Part shown: positions 1 to 11,145 of the stretch, one piece after another | Position numbering within the stretch: the stretch's first letter is position 1 | Layout of the letters: every line of letters starts with the position of its first letter | Source: Gonocerus acuteangulatus | Lineage: Eukaryota > Arthropoda > Insecta > Hemiptera > Coreidae | Length of the DNA: 64,000 bases | NCBI GenBank assembly: GCA_946811695.1 | Contig: OX328128.1 | Span: 28,862,510-28,926,509 of the forward strand | Direction of reading: 5' to 3' | Notes under the pieces: generated by a model | What the model was told of the DNA's origin: nothing | What the model saw: the letters and a program-made list of their open reading frames with translations, nothing else | The model's database searches: none | Program-made: the position numbers and the translations under genes

Positions 1-195
1 TCACCCAGAGGCAGACGAAACAATTTATGCTTTTCGTAGACAACAAGAGGACAGAGGCACATCTTAATTTGTGCAAGACTAAGGTAAGACTAATAACAGC
101 TCTCCTTACTGCAACATCTTCATTCCATAGGACTGACCAGTGCTGCTGATTATGCTATGAGAATGATGGAGCTCTGTATTATATTATTTTAAGAT

Positions 196-232
196 GTTCA
201 GCTCTGATCCAAGGAGCATACCAGAGCTGAAC
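196..232. repeat. Short perfect hairpin, 11-base arms
   Basis: GTTCAGCTCTG at 196-206 is answered by its exact reverse complement at 222-232 across a 15-base loop. It may be the core of an old MITE; no target duplication was identified. Confidence 0.4.
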
Positions 233-360
233 CTCATAAACCTTAGAATCAACAGAATGTGATGGGAGGCACAATTGGTCTTACAGCCCTCAGTGCGGCT
301 CTTCTGGACAGTACCACTAATGTAATCTACCTGACAATTGGCAGTGTTCCCCCTACACGT

Positions 361-519
361 AACGGCGCATCAACATCTAGGCCATTAGTGCCAACATCCA
401 GCGTGCAGCAATTTTCCCGAGCCTTGGGATGAAAAAATTCTTGCCGCCGGTAGGAATCAAACGCACCATCTCCCGCTTATGAATCTAAGGCGCTAGCCAC
501 TAGACCAAAGGGAGACCCC
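361..519 (-). repeat. tRNA-derived SINE, family B (Glu-like head)
   Basis: On the minus strand this reads GGTCTCC, a box-A-like TGGTCTAGTGG (here slightly mutated), a box-B-like GGTTTGATTCC derivative, a module rich in AAAATT/CTCGC, and a tail GGCCTAGATGTTGATGCGCC. The same unit recurs at 23368-23564, 35649-35795, 52598-52760, 55431-55521 and 60654-60786. Pol III box A and B spacing and the recurrence identify a tRNA-headed SINE; the exact tRNA parent is uncertain. Confidence 0.75.
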
Positions 520-768
520 AATATGACGCAAATCTTTTTTTTTGGGAAAAATTAAGCCGCCAGGCAGGGATTTCAACACAGAATCTCCAATTTTATCCTC
601 AGCCACTATGCCAATTACACGACACATAAAAGCAGGATAGGATAGGTGATCAAATGTAGCCAAAGCCTCATATTTGTGTGAAGCCAGATAATGCTGTTGT
701 CTTATAAGTCACAGAGAAGATACCTCCTCTACTACGACTTACATTTATTATAATACATAGGAAAGTAT

Positions 769-918
769 ACATCATCAGTGATATAATATTCAAATCTTTA
801 TTTAATTGAACCTACCCAGGCTCGAAAAATGAGATTCTGGGTTCGAATCACAGCCTGGAAAATTAATGTTTCTAAAAAATAAAGATTTTAAATTAAGGCA
901 CTGATGGTGTATACTGTC
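769..918. repeat. Small fold-back element
   Basis: The segment around 769-810 (AGTATACATCATCAGTG...) is the approximate inverse complement of 882-918 (...CACTGATGGTGTATACT). The stretch between holds GGTTCGAATC, a box-B-like motif, so it may be a degraded SINE inside a fold-back. No target duplication was resolved. Confidence 0.35.
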
Positions 919-2557
919 TTGTGTAAAATCAGTGGCCTAATAAATTTAAATCCTATTTCTGGTTGGATCTTTGGTTCCATTAATGAATTAATTTGTCATC
1001 CAGCGAATTATACAGTGTGTAAAAAATATCAATATTGATTGTGTAAAGTAAGCCTAAAACAGTTCAAACAAATTAATGCAAACAAAAAAATATTTTACAG
1101 GAATTTTTGCAAAAGCTTATGACATTTCCAGCATTAATTACATAGAGATCTAATAGATCTCTATCAGCATTCATTACATCTAATAGATACATTTGTAAGA
1201 GATACAATTTTTTAATAATGAAACAAAATTAATACAGTTCAACAGAATTAGTAATTAAAATATATGGAATAAATATTGATTTTCTTTTAAAAGATAAATG
1301 AACCCATAAAACTCCTCTCCCTTACTAGCAGTCAAAGCCCTAGTTTCTTACTCCCAAGCTCAAATTTAGCTAACAAGGCAATATGCTCAAATCCAGGACA
1401 ACGTTCTTCGATAATTAAACATATTCCATACCATATTTTGCAAATTTCTAATAAAAGTAGCTTATTTCAGCCTCTTAATTCATTAATTTAAGTCGTAGAA
1501 AGAAAGCTTGTTTACATAGTATTGTATTAGTATTCTTTGATCCAAAATTGTGTAGGGAAAGCAATCCCCAAATTTAATTGACAATATGCAAAATTTAACA
1601 GCACAGCATTTTACTATCAACAAGAAATAAACTGAAGTTAACAATAAGGAGGAATTTACTAATGAATATCTAAGTTGTTAGAAAATTAAGTAAACCTTAT
1701 AAGTTCACAACTGTTTCTATTAAAAGATTTTTAAAAGTAAAGTACCAAAATTATCATTATTTACATAAACGATTTCAAATATTTTGGTACAAAGTAGGAT
1801 GCAAGAGGCTGAAGTGGGTGAAAGTTAAGGTTAAGCACAGGCCTTCATATAACGAGACCTTACACGGTTATCAGTTTAACTCAACTGTAACTCTGTTTCG
1901 GTAGAGTTGTTCCTAAAGGAACCCACAATTATTTACAAAATATAACCTCAATAAAATGGAAACTTTTATTATCAGAAGGGGAACAATTAAGAAGGAATGT
2001 CTAACCATAGAACTTTCACTGTCCATTCAACAAGCAGAAAAATGCTTTTTGATGTAACCATGAAAAATTCTGTTATCACAGAATGCCACATACACGACAC
2101 ATTTAAAACAAATCCCTGTGTTATCAGCTGTCAAAATGACATTGACATTACTTGACAAGTACGCTTGTTTCGAAGAGATAAAATCTAACTGAGGATATAA
2201 TAAATCTGTTCTGAACCTAAGCTATACTTCCTAAAACAGAGGAAAATTTCCTAACGATAAAAATGTTAGGCAAACTCACATCACAAATGCGTAAAGCTTC
2301 AAGAAAACTTAAATTATAAGAGAACAAGAGACAACGAAAGGAGCTCCAAGAAGCTAATGAAAGTAAAACAAATAATAAAATTACGAACATTGTGGAAGGA
2401 AAGAATAAAATCAAAACAATGTATTTACTAATGTTCAGACTAATAATGAAACCTCACCTTCAAATACCCATACTACTTATATAAAAAAAGAACTTATGAA
2501 AGGATGAAATATTTAACAAATAATGATTCAGGGAAAGTCAAATATGTAATATGATTA

Positions 2558-2830
<273 letters not shown>

Positions 2831-4340
2831 ACATACAAAAATATCGTAAGAAAGAAACTAAAAAAATATTAAGGTCTTTATAATTATTCAATTGACGTGA
2901 TATTTATTAAATATATATATTTTTTATTAAATAATGTAAAGGTTACGTATATTGAATATTATAAAAATTACTATTATTTTTATCGAAAAGAAACTGAAAA
3001 AATTCCTTCATTGCTATCCATAATTTTATTTGAACAAACTTTGAAGTAATTAGAAATAATTTAAGTTAATACACAATTAAGTGAATTTATGGCGGTCTTT
3101 TCCTTAAATTCAAACTGACAAAGCAAGGTATTAATTAACTAGGTTTCAGAGTTTTTAAACTTGTTTTACTCTTAAAACTAATGATTTCAATTACATAAAA
3201 TGTATAATATTGATAATAATTTAATATTTCCAAAATACAGGATATTTGTGAAAAAAAAGAATATTTTTCGTAATTTTAGAACAGTATTTCAAAGACGAAT
3301 AACTACACTTTCATTATTTTAACCAATGGATGGGCTAACATATTAGTAAAATTTTAACCCGTCTCGGAAGAGTACTTCCAAAAATAAGACAGTAGTACAA
3401 AACTAAAAGTTTATTGTTTAACTGAACAAGAACTTATGCAAATATTCATATGAGGAGTTGATTTTCAAAATTTCTCTTGTCGATTTTTTTTTTTTTTTTC
3501 ATTTTTTACAACTATAGGGCTCCTTGAAACTGAAAGTGAAGATATTTCCACTCAAAACACCCTAAAACCGCCATAAAATCTAATTTGAAAACGGAATAAT
3601 GTTTCAAAACGACTCTTTGAAGCAAAATGGTGGTTGTCTTGAAGGATGAAAATGTATCTTGTCCCACCTCCATGAACACAGCTGCTCACGTTCTGATTTT
3701 CAAATGTGTCTCTTATCCAAAACAATTTTTGAATAGAAAATAAAGAAAAAAGCATACTTTGCCAAGGTTCTCAGCGTTTTAATTGTCATCACCTCCTAAC
3801 AGAATATGCAATGTCGAAATGTTTGGCAACCCTGAGTGATTTCAGCGCTATGATTACTTTATAGAAAGGTTATTGTAACTCGTGAACCAAGCGCCCTGCT
3901 TTGGAAAAGGATGACAGTGGTGCAGACCAAAAGTCCCATAATTTCAAAAATAAGAAAGCTGCAGTTTTATTCAGCCATTACTGGCTATTTACTGAACATC
4001 TAATAAGATGTTTGAGGAATCGGAAGATGATCAGGAAGGGGGACCCATGGGTGACCAAGAGGGACTTCAGACCGTTCTTGAGTGTTGATTCTGCACAATG
4101 TCTAATTATTGTAAATTTCTATTTTTTAATATTATATTTATGGAATAAATTATGTTTTTCACTAATGTTCTTGCATATTAAAACCTGTAACTGTAATTTG
4201 TTAAAATAAAAATTAAGAATTAATTGAAATGAGAAAAACTATAAAGTACCAACAATGCACAAACATCTTGAAGAACCAAAATGTCTCTTATTTTCAAATT
4301 TTTCAATCAAACCGTCTCTTGTCCAATCTAAAATGTGTTA
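2831..4340. other. AT-rich intergenic stretch, nothing recognised
   Basis: Contains short poly-T runs (about 3486-3499) and an AATAAA near 4144. A 102-codon reading frame at 3901-4209 has no recognisable motif and I do not call it a gene. Confidence 0.4.
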
Positions 4341-4346
4341 TTTCTT

Positions 4347-4349
<3 letters not shown>

Positions 4350-4391
<42 letters not shown>
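4350..4391. repeat. (TA)n microsatellite
   Basis: About 40 bases of alternating T and A followed by CACACACA, just 5' of the LINE. Confidence 0.9.
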
Positions 4392-4398
<7 letters not shown>

Positions 4399-4807
4399 TC
4401 TTTATTTGTCAATTATACAAGGTGTCAGCTGTTTTTTCTTTGCTAGTGAAAACTAACCTGTAAAAGTGCTCTCTAATATTTAGTTAATTTGTGTTATTTA
4501 ACAGTGAATTAGTGTTATTATTAGTGTTAAAATTCTCATTTAGAAGTCATTCTTGCTAAGTAGTGTGTAATTGATACGAAGAAGACACCTATAGGCCCTG
4601 GAGCTCACATGCTTCCAGGAGGCTGTAGGAACAGGAAGGTGTAACACTCCTGGTATTTTAAAGGATTAACCGGACAAAGGCCTATTTGTCCGGCCAGATA
4701 AGTGGAAAAATAACTTTTTTAATCATTTATCTAAGTAGTTAACCTTTAATTTATATAGTTTCCTATTTCCTTAAGCTAATTTTTTCGTTATAAATTTCAT
4801 AGTAAAA

Positions 4808-6148
4808 ATGAATAAACCCCCGGATATATATTCACCAAATCGAAAAAAACCTAAAAGGTCTTGGACAAACATACCAAAGCCTAATATAAATACTATCAAT
4901 GAGGTTCAAAATAATAAAAATAAATTTATAATAATTGAAAGAGCAGAAGAGGGAGATCTAAAAAGTGTCTCACCTTTCCTAATTAATAGGAGTATTAATA
5001 ATCATTGTGGAGAAACCAAAAATATTAAAATGCTGAGAAATGGGACGCTCTTAATTGAAACGAAACATAAAGAACAATCAGAAAAAATATTAAAATTAAC
5101 TAATTTTGGAACAATAAAAATAAATGTAAGGCCCCATGAAAAACTCAATATAAGTAAAGGAGTCATTTTCTGCCCTGATTTAGACGGGTTAAGAGAAACT
5201 GAAATATTAGAAGAACTAAAAAATGATAACGTAAAGGAAGTAAAACGAATTATCTCAAAAAAGGGAGGCGTTGAGAGAAAAACTCATTTGTATATTCTAA
5301 CATTCTCTCTCCCGACCCTTCCTGAAATAATTAACATCGGCTTCTATAAAATAAAAATAAAAATGTATATCCCAAACCCCATAAGATGTAGGAAATGCTT
5401 AAGACTAGGGCATTTTGCAGATAGCTGCACAAAAGAACCTATCTGTGGGTTTTGCAGTAAGCCTGAGCACCACGGTACACCCTGCGAAACATTTGTTCCT
5501 AATTGCGTAAATTGTAAAGAAAATCATCATAGCTTAGATATAAAATGTCCCCGTTTTGTTGAAGAAAAAGAAATAAAGTCAATCCAATTCCGGGAAAAAA
5601 TAACATACGGCTTAGCCAGAAAGCAATACAAAGATAGGAAAGGTTATACTGGAGGTGGAAGCTACGCTGAAGTAGCTAGGAAGGTTAGGAAAGGAGTAGA
5701 AGTAGGCTGTCAGACAGATCCGTGTATTATAGCAATAGACAATAATAGAATTATAAAAACAGGTAATTGTAAGACTATCACAGATATTACTGGATTATCT
5801 CTTGTAAAATATCCCTCCAACCCCATTACTCTCACCCCTATCCCTCCTCCCTCTCTTTCCCCTATCCCTCCTCCCTCTCTCTCCTCTATCTCTCCTCCCT
5901 CTCTCTCCTCTATCCCTCCTCCCTCTCCCTCCCCTATCCCTCCCCCTCCCAGTCCTATCAAGTCCCCATCGTTAGTTCAAGCTAGTGGATCATCAGATCC
6001 CAAACCATCGATCAAAAAGCCTGGAAAGGAACTTGAAGATCCCTTCAAAACTCCACTCCCCAAGCTTAAATCAAGTAAGAATATCGAAAAACAAAATAAA
6101 AATAAAAATGAAAACAAAAAAAGTGAAGATGAAATGGAAACAACATAA
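4808..6148 (+). CDS. LINE ORF1, gag-like zinc-knuckle protein
   Basis: An open frame of 446 codons with no internal stop. It binds element RNA in this family. Residues about 198-250 hold three successive zinc knuckles: CRKCLRLGHFADSC, CGFCSKPEHHGTPC and CVNCKENHHSLDIKC. They are preceded by an RRM-like or PRE_C2HC-like segment (about 40-190) rich in Lys and Ile, and followed by a low-complexity Pro/Ser tract (codons in 5820-5950, repeats of PSLSPIPP type) and a Lys-rich tail. The arrangement is typical of Jockey/BS-like LINEs. The frame is intact although the element as a whole is broken, so the insertion is fairly young. Confidence 0.8.
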   Translation: MNKPPDIYSPNRKKPKRSWTNIPKPNINTINEVQNNKNKFIIIERAEEGDLKSVSPFLINRSINNHCGETKNIKMLRNGTLLIETKHKEQSEKILKLTNFGTIKINVRPHEKLNISKGVIFCPDLDGLRETEILEELKNDNVKEVKRIISKKGGVERKTHLYILTFSLPTLPEIINIGFYKIKIKMYIPNPIRCRKCLRLGHFADSCTKEPICGFCSKPEHHGTPCETFVPNCVNCKENHHSLDIKCPRFVEEKEIKSIQFREKITYGLARKQYKDRKGYTGGGSYAEVARKVRKGVEVGCQTDPCIIAIDNNRIIKTGNCKTITDITGLSLVKYPSNPITLTPIPPPSLSPIPPPSLSSISPPSLSSIPPPSPSPIPPPPSPIKSPSLVQASGSSDPKPSIKKPGKELEDPFKTPLPKLKSSKNIEKQNKNKNENKKSEDEMETT

Positions 6149-6610
6149 ATAAATTTTTAAAAATGCGGTTCAAGACACTTGAATAATCAGAATTTATGGA
6201 AAACATGAACATTAATTCAGTTCATAACAAAATAAAAACATTACATATCATGATTCTCATAAACATGCACTTTTATATTGAAAACCTAACTATCACTATA
6301 ATAAACATAAATTCTAAACTGTTCTGCTCAACTATACACAAAACAACTCCCATTTCGTCAAAAATCAACTCACACAACAAAAGAACATTACAAGTAACAC
6401 TCATGACTCAGTCTCACACACATGACACTACATATTTCTGTAATATACTCTCTCAGGTATCCAGTATATCTTTAAAATTATATTATAGAAAATTTATTAA
6501 AAATAATTATATACTATATAATCCTCTAAGAATATCAACAAAAGAATTGAACATTATTTATCATAATATAATAAGATACATGTTAGGAAAAAAGCATCTT
6601 TTCAAATATT

Positions 6611-7573
6611 ATGCCAATCATCAGCTGGAACTGTAATGGTATTAGAACCCAGTTAGAAGAATTGAAAATCCTATTAGAAGAAACACAACCAGCAGTTATG
6701 TGTCTGCAGGAAACCAAACTATCTCCTAACTGGGATTTGAAAATAAAGGAGTACGAGATTTTTAGAAGAGATAAAGAGACAGAAGAAGGAGGAAGAGCAC
6801 ACGGAGGTGTCGCCATTGCCGTCAGGAAGGACCTTTATTCTGAAACATTAAATAGAGAAACCCCTTTACAAGCTTTAATAATAAGAGTAAAGCTAAATTT
6901 TCCAGTTACTATATGTAACCTATATTTACCACCCGGAGAAGCAATAAATGAAACAGCTCTGACACAGCTGATAAATAGTCTTCCTTCTCCCTATTTAGTC
7001 GTAGGAGTCATGAATGGCACCCACCGTTCTTGGAGTCTGGGTATAACCAATACAAGGGGAAATATACTCCGTAGAATAATAGATTCAACAGACTCATTAC
7101 TTCTAAATACAGGAGAGATGACGTATCTTTGTCCCAGAACTGGTACCTTATCAGCCATAGATCTAGCATTCTCCTCTCCCATCCTGGAAAATCATCTGAC
7201 ATGGGAAGTATGTTGTCAGCAATATGGGAGCGACCACTTTCCAATAAAGTTAAATTTTAATGAAGAGACCGTTAGAATAAAAAAACATCCACGATGGATC
7301 ACCGAAAAGGCGAACTGGGATGAATTCCAAAATAAAATGAATATATCCATTCACGATCTCCCAGATAATATTGACGAAATGGTAGAACACTACACCAAAA
7401 CAATAATAGAAACTGCCACAGACACAATACCGAAAACTAAAGGCCGTCCGAAACCAAACCACGCTCCATGGTTCGACGATGAATGCCGTGCTGCAGTAAA
7501 ATTAAAAAATAAAGCACTAAAACTTTTTCAACAGAACCCAACCACCCAAAACCTGATAAATTATAAAAAAAAA
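6611..7573 (+). pseudogene. LINE ORF2, endonuclease part (truncated by insertion)
   Basis: Starts MPIISWNCNGIRTQLEELK and carries endonuclease landmarks in order: the N-terminal SWNCNGI, QETK (catalytic Glu), GGVAIAVRKDL, NLYLPPG, AIDLAFSSP and the terminal GSDHFPI (SDH motif). The conserved GDFN step reads GVMNGTHRSW, so the catalytic Asp position is Val, an expected loss of nicking activity. The open frame runs to 7597 only because it reads into the inserted repeat (VRHAGAA is insert sequence). The ORF2 continues at 8794. The family protein nicks target DNA and reverse-transcribes element RNA. Confidence 0.8.
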
Positions 7574-8792
7574 GTCCGTCACGCAGGAGCTGCATAACTA
7601 AGCACTTTCCTCAGAATTTGGGTAGTGTAGATTGCTTTCCAGAACAATTTCCTTAAAATATCCTACATAAATAAAATAAAAACATGAATAGTTCTCTTTT
7701 AAATTTGTAATGAGTAACTGATCAATTAATAATTTGCTTCCAGAGTTATGTTTACACATGGTACCTATTACACTACGTAATAAATACAAAAAACCTCATA
7801 TTATCGTATTTTGATCTAACGCAGGAACAGGATACAGTCACTCTAGTGATAGAAAGCGCTCCTTGCGGCGGCTTTGTGAACCTACGTCTGACGGGCGTTT
7901 CTATTGAAATATATTACAAATTAATCCCCCGCTTTCCGATTGCCCGATTCAGCTCATTTTTACAACACTTCTTTCTCATGAGTTACCCACGACGTAAACC
8001 GCGTTTCGTTACAATACAGCAGAAATTACGACCGGTATGAGTATATTAAGAATTTGGGACCCCCCTTTTAATGAACCGATTTAGTTTATTTTTACAACAC
8101 ATATTTACCTGTAGATTACCACTACGAATACCGAGTTTCGTCGAAATATACCAAAAATCACGGCTGGTAGTGGCGAATTGGTATTGTGGGTCCGGAGTAA
8201 ACCCCCCCCCCCCTCCTAATGAACCGATTTAGTTTATCTTTACAACAGTTATTTACCTGTGGATTACCACTACGAATACCGAGTTTCATCGAAATATACC
8301 AAAAATCACGGCTGGTAGTGGCGAATTGGTATTGTGGGTCCGGAGTAAACCCCCCCTTCTAATGAACCGATTTAGTTCATTTTTATATCTCACTTTTCTC
8401 ACTATATTACCACTACGAATACCGAGTTTCGTTGAAATATAACAAATATTACGGCTGACATAGTCAAATTTGTGTTTTGAGTTCGGGGTAAACCCCCCCT
8501 TCCGGTGGACCGACTTTGGTGGTTAACGAACTCGTTCAATCGTTTGCTAATTGAATGCTATATACCAAGTTTCGTGACGAAAAAACAAAAACTCTGGCCG
8601 CTATCGTGTTAACAGACACATATATATGTATATATATATGCATATATATATATATATAGATATATATAAATTTTAACGGGGGTCATTTTCGGTGTCTACT
8701 AGGTAGGATCGATAAAGATTTGAAGAAATTTTTCAAAAATTCCGTCATGAGTCCAACCTCAATAGCTACTTTCCTTCGGAGGAAAGTGCTAA
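7574..8792 (+). mobile_element. Helitron-like (Helentron/HINE-type) non-autonomous element, copy 1
   Basis: The best complete copy of a family repeated through the window. It begins GTCCGTCACGCAGGAGC in an A-run and ends in a hairpin ACTTTCC-TTCGGA-GGAAAGT followed by GCTAA. The 5' subterminal AGCACTTTCCTCAGAA is the inverse of part of the 3' hairpin region. Inside lie about four diverged tandem modules of roughly 130 bases (each with CGGAGTAAACCCCCC, GAACCGATTTAGTT and ACGAATACCGAGTTTCG), then a (TA)n tract (8620-8668) and AATTTTAACGGGGGTCATTT. Subterminal inverted repeats, internal minisatellite-like modules, a 3' hairpin and a CTRR-like end match the Helentron-associated (DINE-1-like) design. 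No protein is encoded. It sits inside the LINE ORF2. Confidence 0.65.
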
Positions 8793-8793
8793 A

Positions 8794-9215
8794 AGGAAAG
8801 CCTTTACCCGAAACCTTGTAAAAAATAAAAAGAAAAGCTCATGGATCTCATATGTCGAATCTATCAATATAAACACTCCCATTAATAAAGTTTGGAAAAA
8901 AATTCACAGTGTTTCAGGAAAATACACGGCAGAAATACCAGTTCTAAGGATACGAGAAGAAATAATCACTCAACCTCAATCCCTAACAGAACACTTTGTA
9001 GATTATTTTTCAGCCATTTCAAATTCGAATTTAAATCAAAATCAGGAATCAGAGCTCTCACAGGAAATAGACTTTACCACGGAATCTAACGGGGACGAAA
9101 ATGAACTGCACTTAGACTACAATAGTCCTTTCAATACTTGGGAACTCCACACTGCCATTGAAGAGTTGAATTCGTCTAGTCCAGGGCAAGATGAAATTCA
9201 CAATACAATGATTAC
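8794..9215 (+). pseudogene. LINE ORF2 continuation after the nested insertion
   Basis: Translation from 8794 gives RKAFTRNLVKNKKKSSWISY, then VWKKIHSVSGKY, LTEHFVDYFSAISNSN and finally ELNSSSPGQDEIHNTMI, which is the linker and first reverse-transcriptase block of Jockey-like ORF2 proteins. It is the downstream part of the gene interrupted at 7573. Similarity stops after HNTMI and the rest is absent. Confidence 0.75.
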
Positions 9216-9444
9216 ACAATTTAAATATTTTTGCTCACAGAATTTCATTCTTTTAAAGTTCAAAACACAATACTCAAACCATGCAAAGTGTAGGTTTCGT
9301 TGCTTTTAATGGTTCTTTGTGTTTTTTCACAGTTTTTTGTTGCTTGTTATATTTTAATTGTCCTTATCAGTGAAATGAATTTATCAGTACAAAAAGGTAG
9401 GTAAATTAAGAAACAATTTTTGCTTGTTGGCAATAAAGCTTTCT

Positions 9445-9633
9445 GCCAACGGCCATAGCCACGTTGAATGCACCGGTTCCCGTAGATCACCGAAGTTAAG
9501 CAACGTCGGGCGTGGCCAGTACCTGAATGGGTGACCGACCACGTGCTGTTGGCATTATAGAAAAGGGTGGCAACCTGAAGACATCCCGGCGTTAATAGCC
9601 CTAATGTTGATACGCCGTTAAACACACAAAAAT
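9445..9633 (+). repeat. 5S rRNA-derived SINE (SINE3 type)
   Basis: 9445-9553 is a near-complete 5S rRNA-like sequence: GCCAACGGCCATAGCCACG at the start, GATCACCGAAGTTAAGCAACG in the internal promoter, and GTGCTGTTGGC at the end. It is followed by a tail AGAAAAGGGTGGCAACCTG and GTTGATACGCCGTT that 5S genes do not have. TAAAGCTTTCT flanks it on both sides (9434-9444 and 9634-9644), a target-site duplication, so this is a retroposed SINE and not a 5S gene. A second copy is at 30490-30622 (minus). Confidence 0.85.
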
Positions 9634-10119
9634 TAAAGCTTTCTGAGCTCTCGAGTGAGTAATGTCCGCTATATATATAAATTTATCGACGAAATCACAA
9701 TCAGATTGAAGGCACGTTCCGGAAATTCTCCATGACCTCTGTAAAATATTAATTCAGCACGGGACTCAATTGAAGTCACCAACAATTTATAAATATTAAT
9801 GTCCTCAAACTATAATAGTTGAGATAATGACGGACGGAAAGACCTGAGGTGAGCGCCCCGTTTGAAACATAGCTACTCAGCCAGTTTTCGGAGTTTCTTG
9901 AAGGAATGCTGACACAGCTGTTGCCTTTGGTTGGATTCTTTGATTGCCCGCACAATACTCCAGTACAGGCTGAAGGAGGGAGACTCATAATGGCCGGCCA
10001 AGATACCTCTCTACTAATACACAGTACAGGTAGGTTGAAATAATAGCAATGTCATTAAAATATATTTAGTTCTGAACTATTTTAGATAATAATTCTATAT
10101 AAGTGATAATTAACAATTC
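9634..10119. other. Intergenic, nothing recognised
   Basis: No coding, RNA or repeat signal that I can support; the sequence is of mixed composition. Confidence 0.4.
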
Positions 10120-10312
10120 CGTGAGAGTTAAGGCGTGAGCACTTAACTCCGTGCCAACGGTCGTGGGTTCGATTCCCACTAGGGGTGGAGGCTTTTCTTT
10201 AGAAAAAAGAAAAGGCATCACCCCTATCCTGGCTAGAAAAGGGTGGTAACCTATAGATAACCCGTCCTAAGATTCCTAGTTAATAATAAATGGACGTTAA
10301 AATTTAAATAAA
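10120..10312 (+). repeat. tRNA-derived SINE, family D
   Basis: Head with TTAAGGCGTGAGCACTTAAC and box B GGGTTCGATTCCCAC, then a CTTTTCTTTAGAAAAAAGAAAAG hairpin-like module, the AGAAAAGGGTGGTAACC tail module, and GTTAAAATTTAAATAA at the 3' end. Close relatives are at 50944-51150 (plus, with a full GGCCCGGTGGCCATGAGTGC head) and 53620-53815 (minus). The head resembles type II tRNAs (Leu/Ser). The first box A is partly lost here. Confidence 0.75.
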
Positions 10313-10432
10313 TAATTAACAATTAAATGTCCCTTTACTTAACTTTAGGAATTGGTAAAATGGGCGTAAAAACATCTCTGCATTCTTTAACTATATATTT
10401 TTAGTTGTATTTTCTCTCTTCCCTACACGTTT

Positions 10433-10740
10433 CAGCACTTTCCAAAGAAATGTACTGAAATTGCACTCAGAAAAGAATTTTTGAAAAAGTTATTTTTATC
10501 CATCCTCCCGCTAGATATCGAAAATGACACCTGTTAAACTTTATATTTATAGATCCATGGCGACAATAGCGTTTGTTTTTTTCGCCAGGAAACTTGATAT
10601 ATTTATTGATTCTACCTGCTACTATCTACTTCCTTGCAACGAAACTCGGTAGACAATATCCCCACCAATGAGTTACATGTGTTTTAAAAACGAAACAAAA
10701 CCCGTTCATTAAAAGTTTGGGTTTACTCCGAATTATGTTC
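10433..10740 (-). mobile_element. Old, diverged Helitron-like element fragment
   Basis: Minus-strand order matches the 3' half of the family: AGCACTTTCC at the end, GAATTTTTGAAAAA, TCGAAAATGACACC, AACTTGATATAT, ACGAAACTCGG and GGGTTTACTCCG. Many substitutions relative to the other copies show it is older; the TA tract is reduced. Confidence 0.5.
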
Positions 10741-10822
10741 AAATTGAGTTAAACCTCTAAACTTCAGGCTACGGAAGAATGATTAAAAAATATATCTGTT
10801 CCTGGTGTGCATCGAAAAACAC

Positions 10823-11082
10823 ATATCGTCAATGCAAATTCAAAGTATCGAATGCGAAAATCGCCGCTTTTCAGAGTGAAAAAAACTTTTATTCATTACT
10901 TTGCTTTGGGACATTCAAATAGTCGGCAGATTCGACCCTTTGACAGTGGTTTCTCTCCCCTTTCACTGTGTGAACTTATATTCGAGAGTTTGCCGTACAT
11001 CAGTCCAATAGCAATCAATAAAGATTGAAAATGAAAAATGTGTTTTTTCACATTCGATATTTTGCATTTGTATCGACGATAT
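10823..11082. mobile_element. MITE with about 36-base TIRs, copy 1
   Basis: Begins ATATCGTC and ends GACGATAT, with TIRs that continue as ACAAATGCAAAGTATCGAA and GTGAAAA. About 260 bases with no coding capacity. An inverted-orientation relative lies at 14223-14479. Superfamily not established; a TA duplication is possible because the ends abut TA. Confidence 0.65.
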
Positions 11083-11145
11083 TAACTACATCCAAAAGAA
11101 AAAAAAAAGTCAGTGCCACCAAGGCAACCGCTTCAATAAAAGGTT

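Larger units (their letters stand above)
4400..9215 (+). mobile_element. Jockey-like non-LTR retrotransposon, split by a nested element
   Basis: A two-ORF LINE: 5' UTR (about 4400-4807), a gag-like ORF1 with three zinc knuckles (4808-6148), a spacer, then ORF2 beginning with an AP-type endonuclease (6611). ORF2 stops being LINE-like in an A-run near 7573, where a 1.2-kb Helitron-like element is inserted, and resumes in frame-compatible fashion at about 8794 with the linker between endonuclease and reverse transcriptase. Similarity ends near 9215, just at the start of the reverse transcriptase domain, so the catalytic RT and the 3' end are missing. The copy cannot move on its own. A fragment of a similar element's 3' end lies at 16019-16545. 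Confidence 0.8.

Noticed and set aside
3901..4209. Open frame of 102 codons and an alternative frame ending FEESEDDQEGGPMGDQEG
   Set aside because: No recognised domain, no clear splice acceptor and no neighbouring exon; AATAAA near 4144 alone does not make a terminal exon.
4229..4456. Small ORFs made of repeated Tyr-Ile
   Set aside because: Translations of (TA)n microsatellites; the same holds for 15810-16084, 16937-17140, 30015-30359 and 34432-34629.
5710..5961. Minus-strand Gly/Glu-rich open frame
   Set aside because: It is the antisense of the Pro/Ser repeat of the LINE ORF1.
9445..9553. Functional 5S rRNA gene
   Set aside because: Shorter than a normal 5S gene, followed by a SINE tail, and flanked by a target duplication; the second copy shares the tail.
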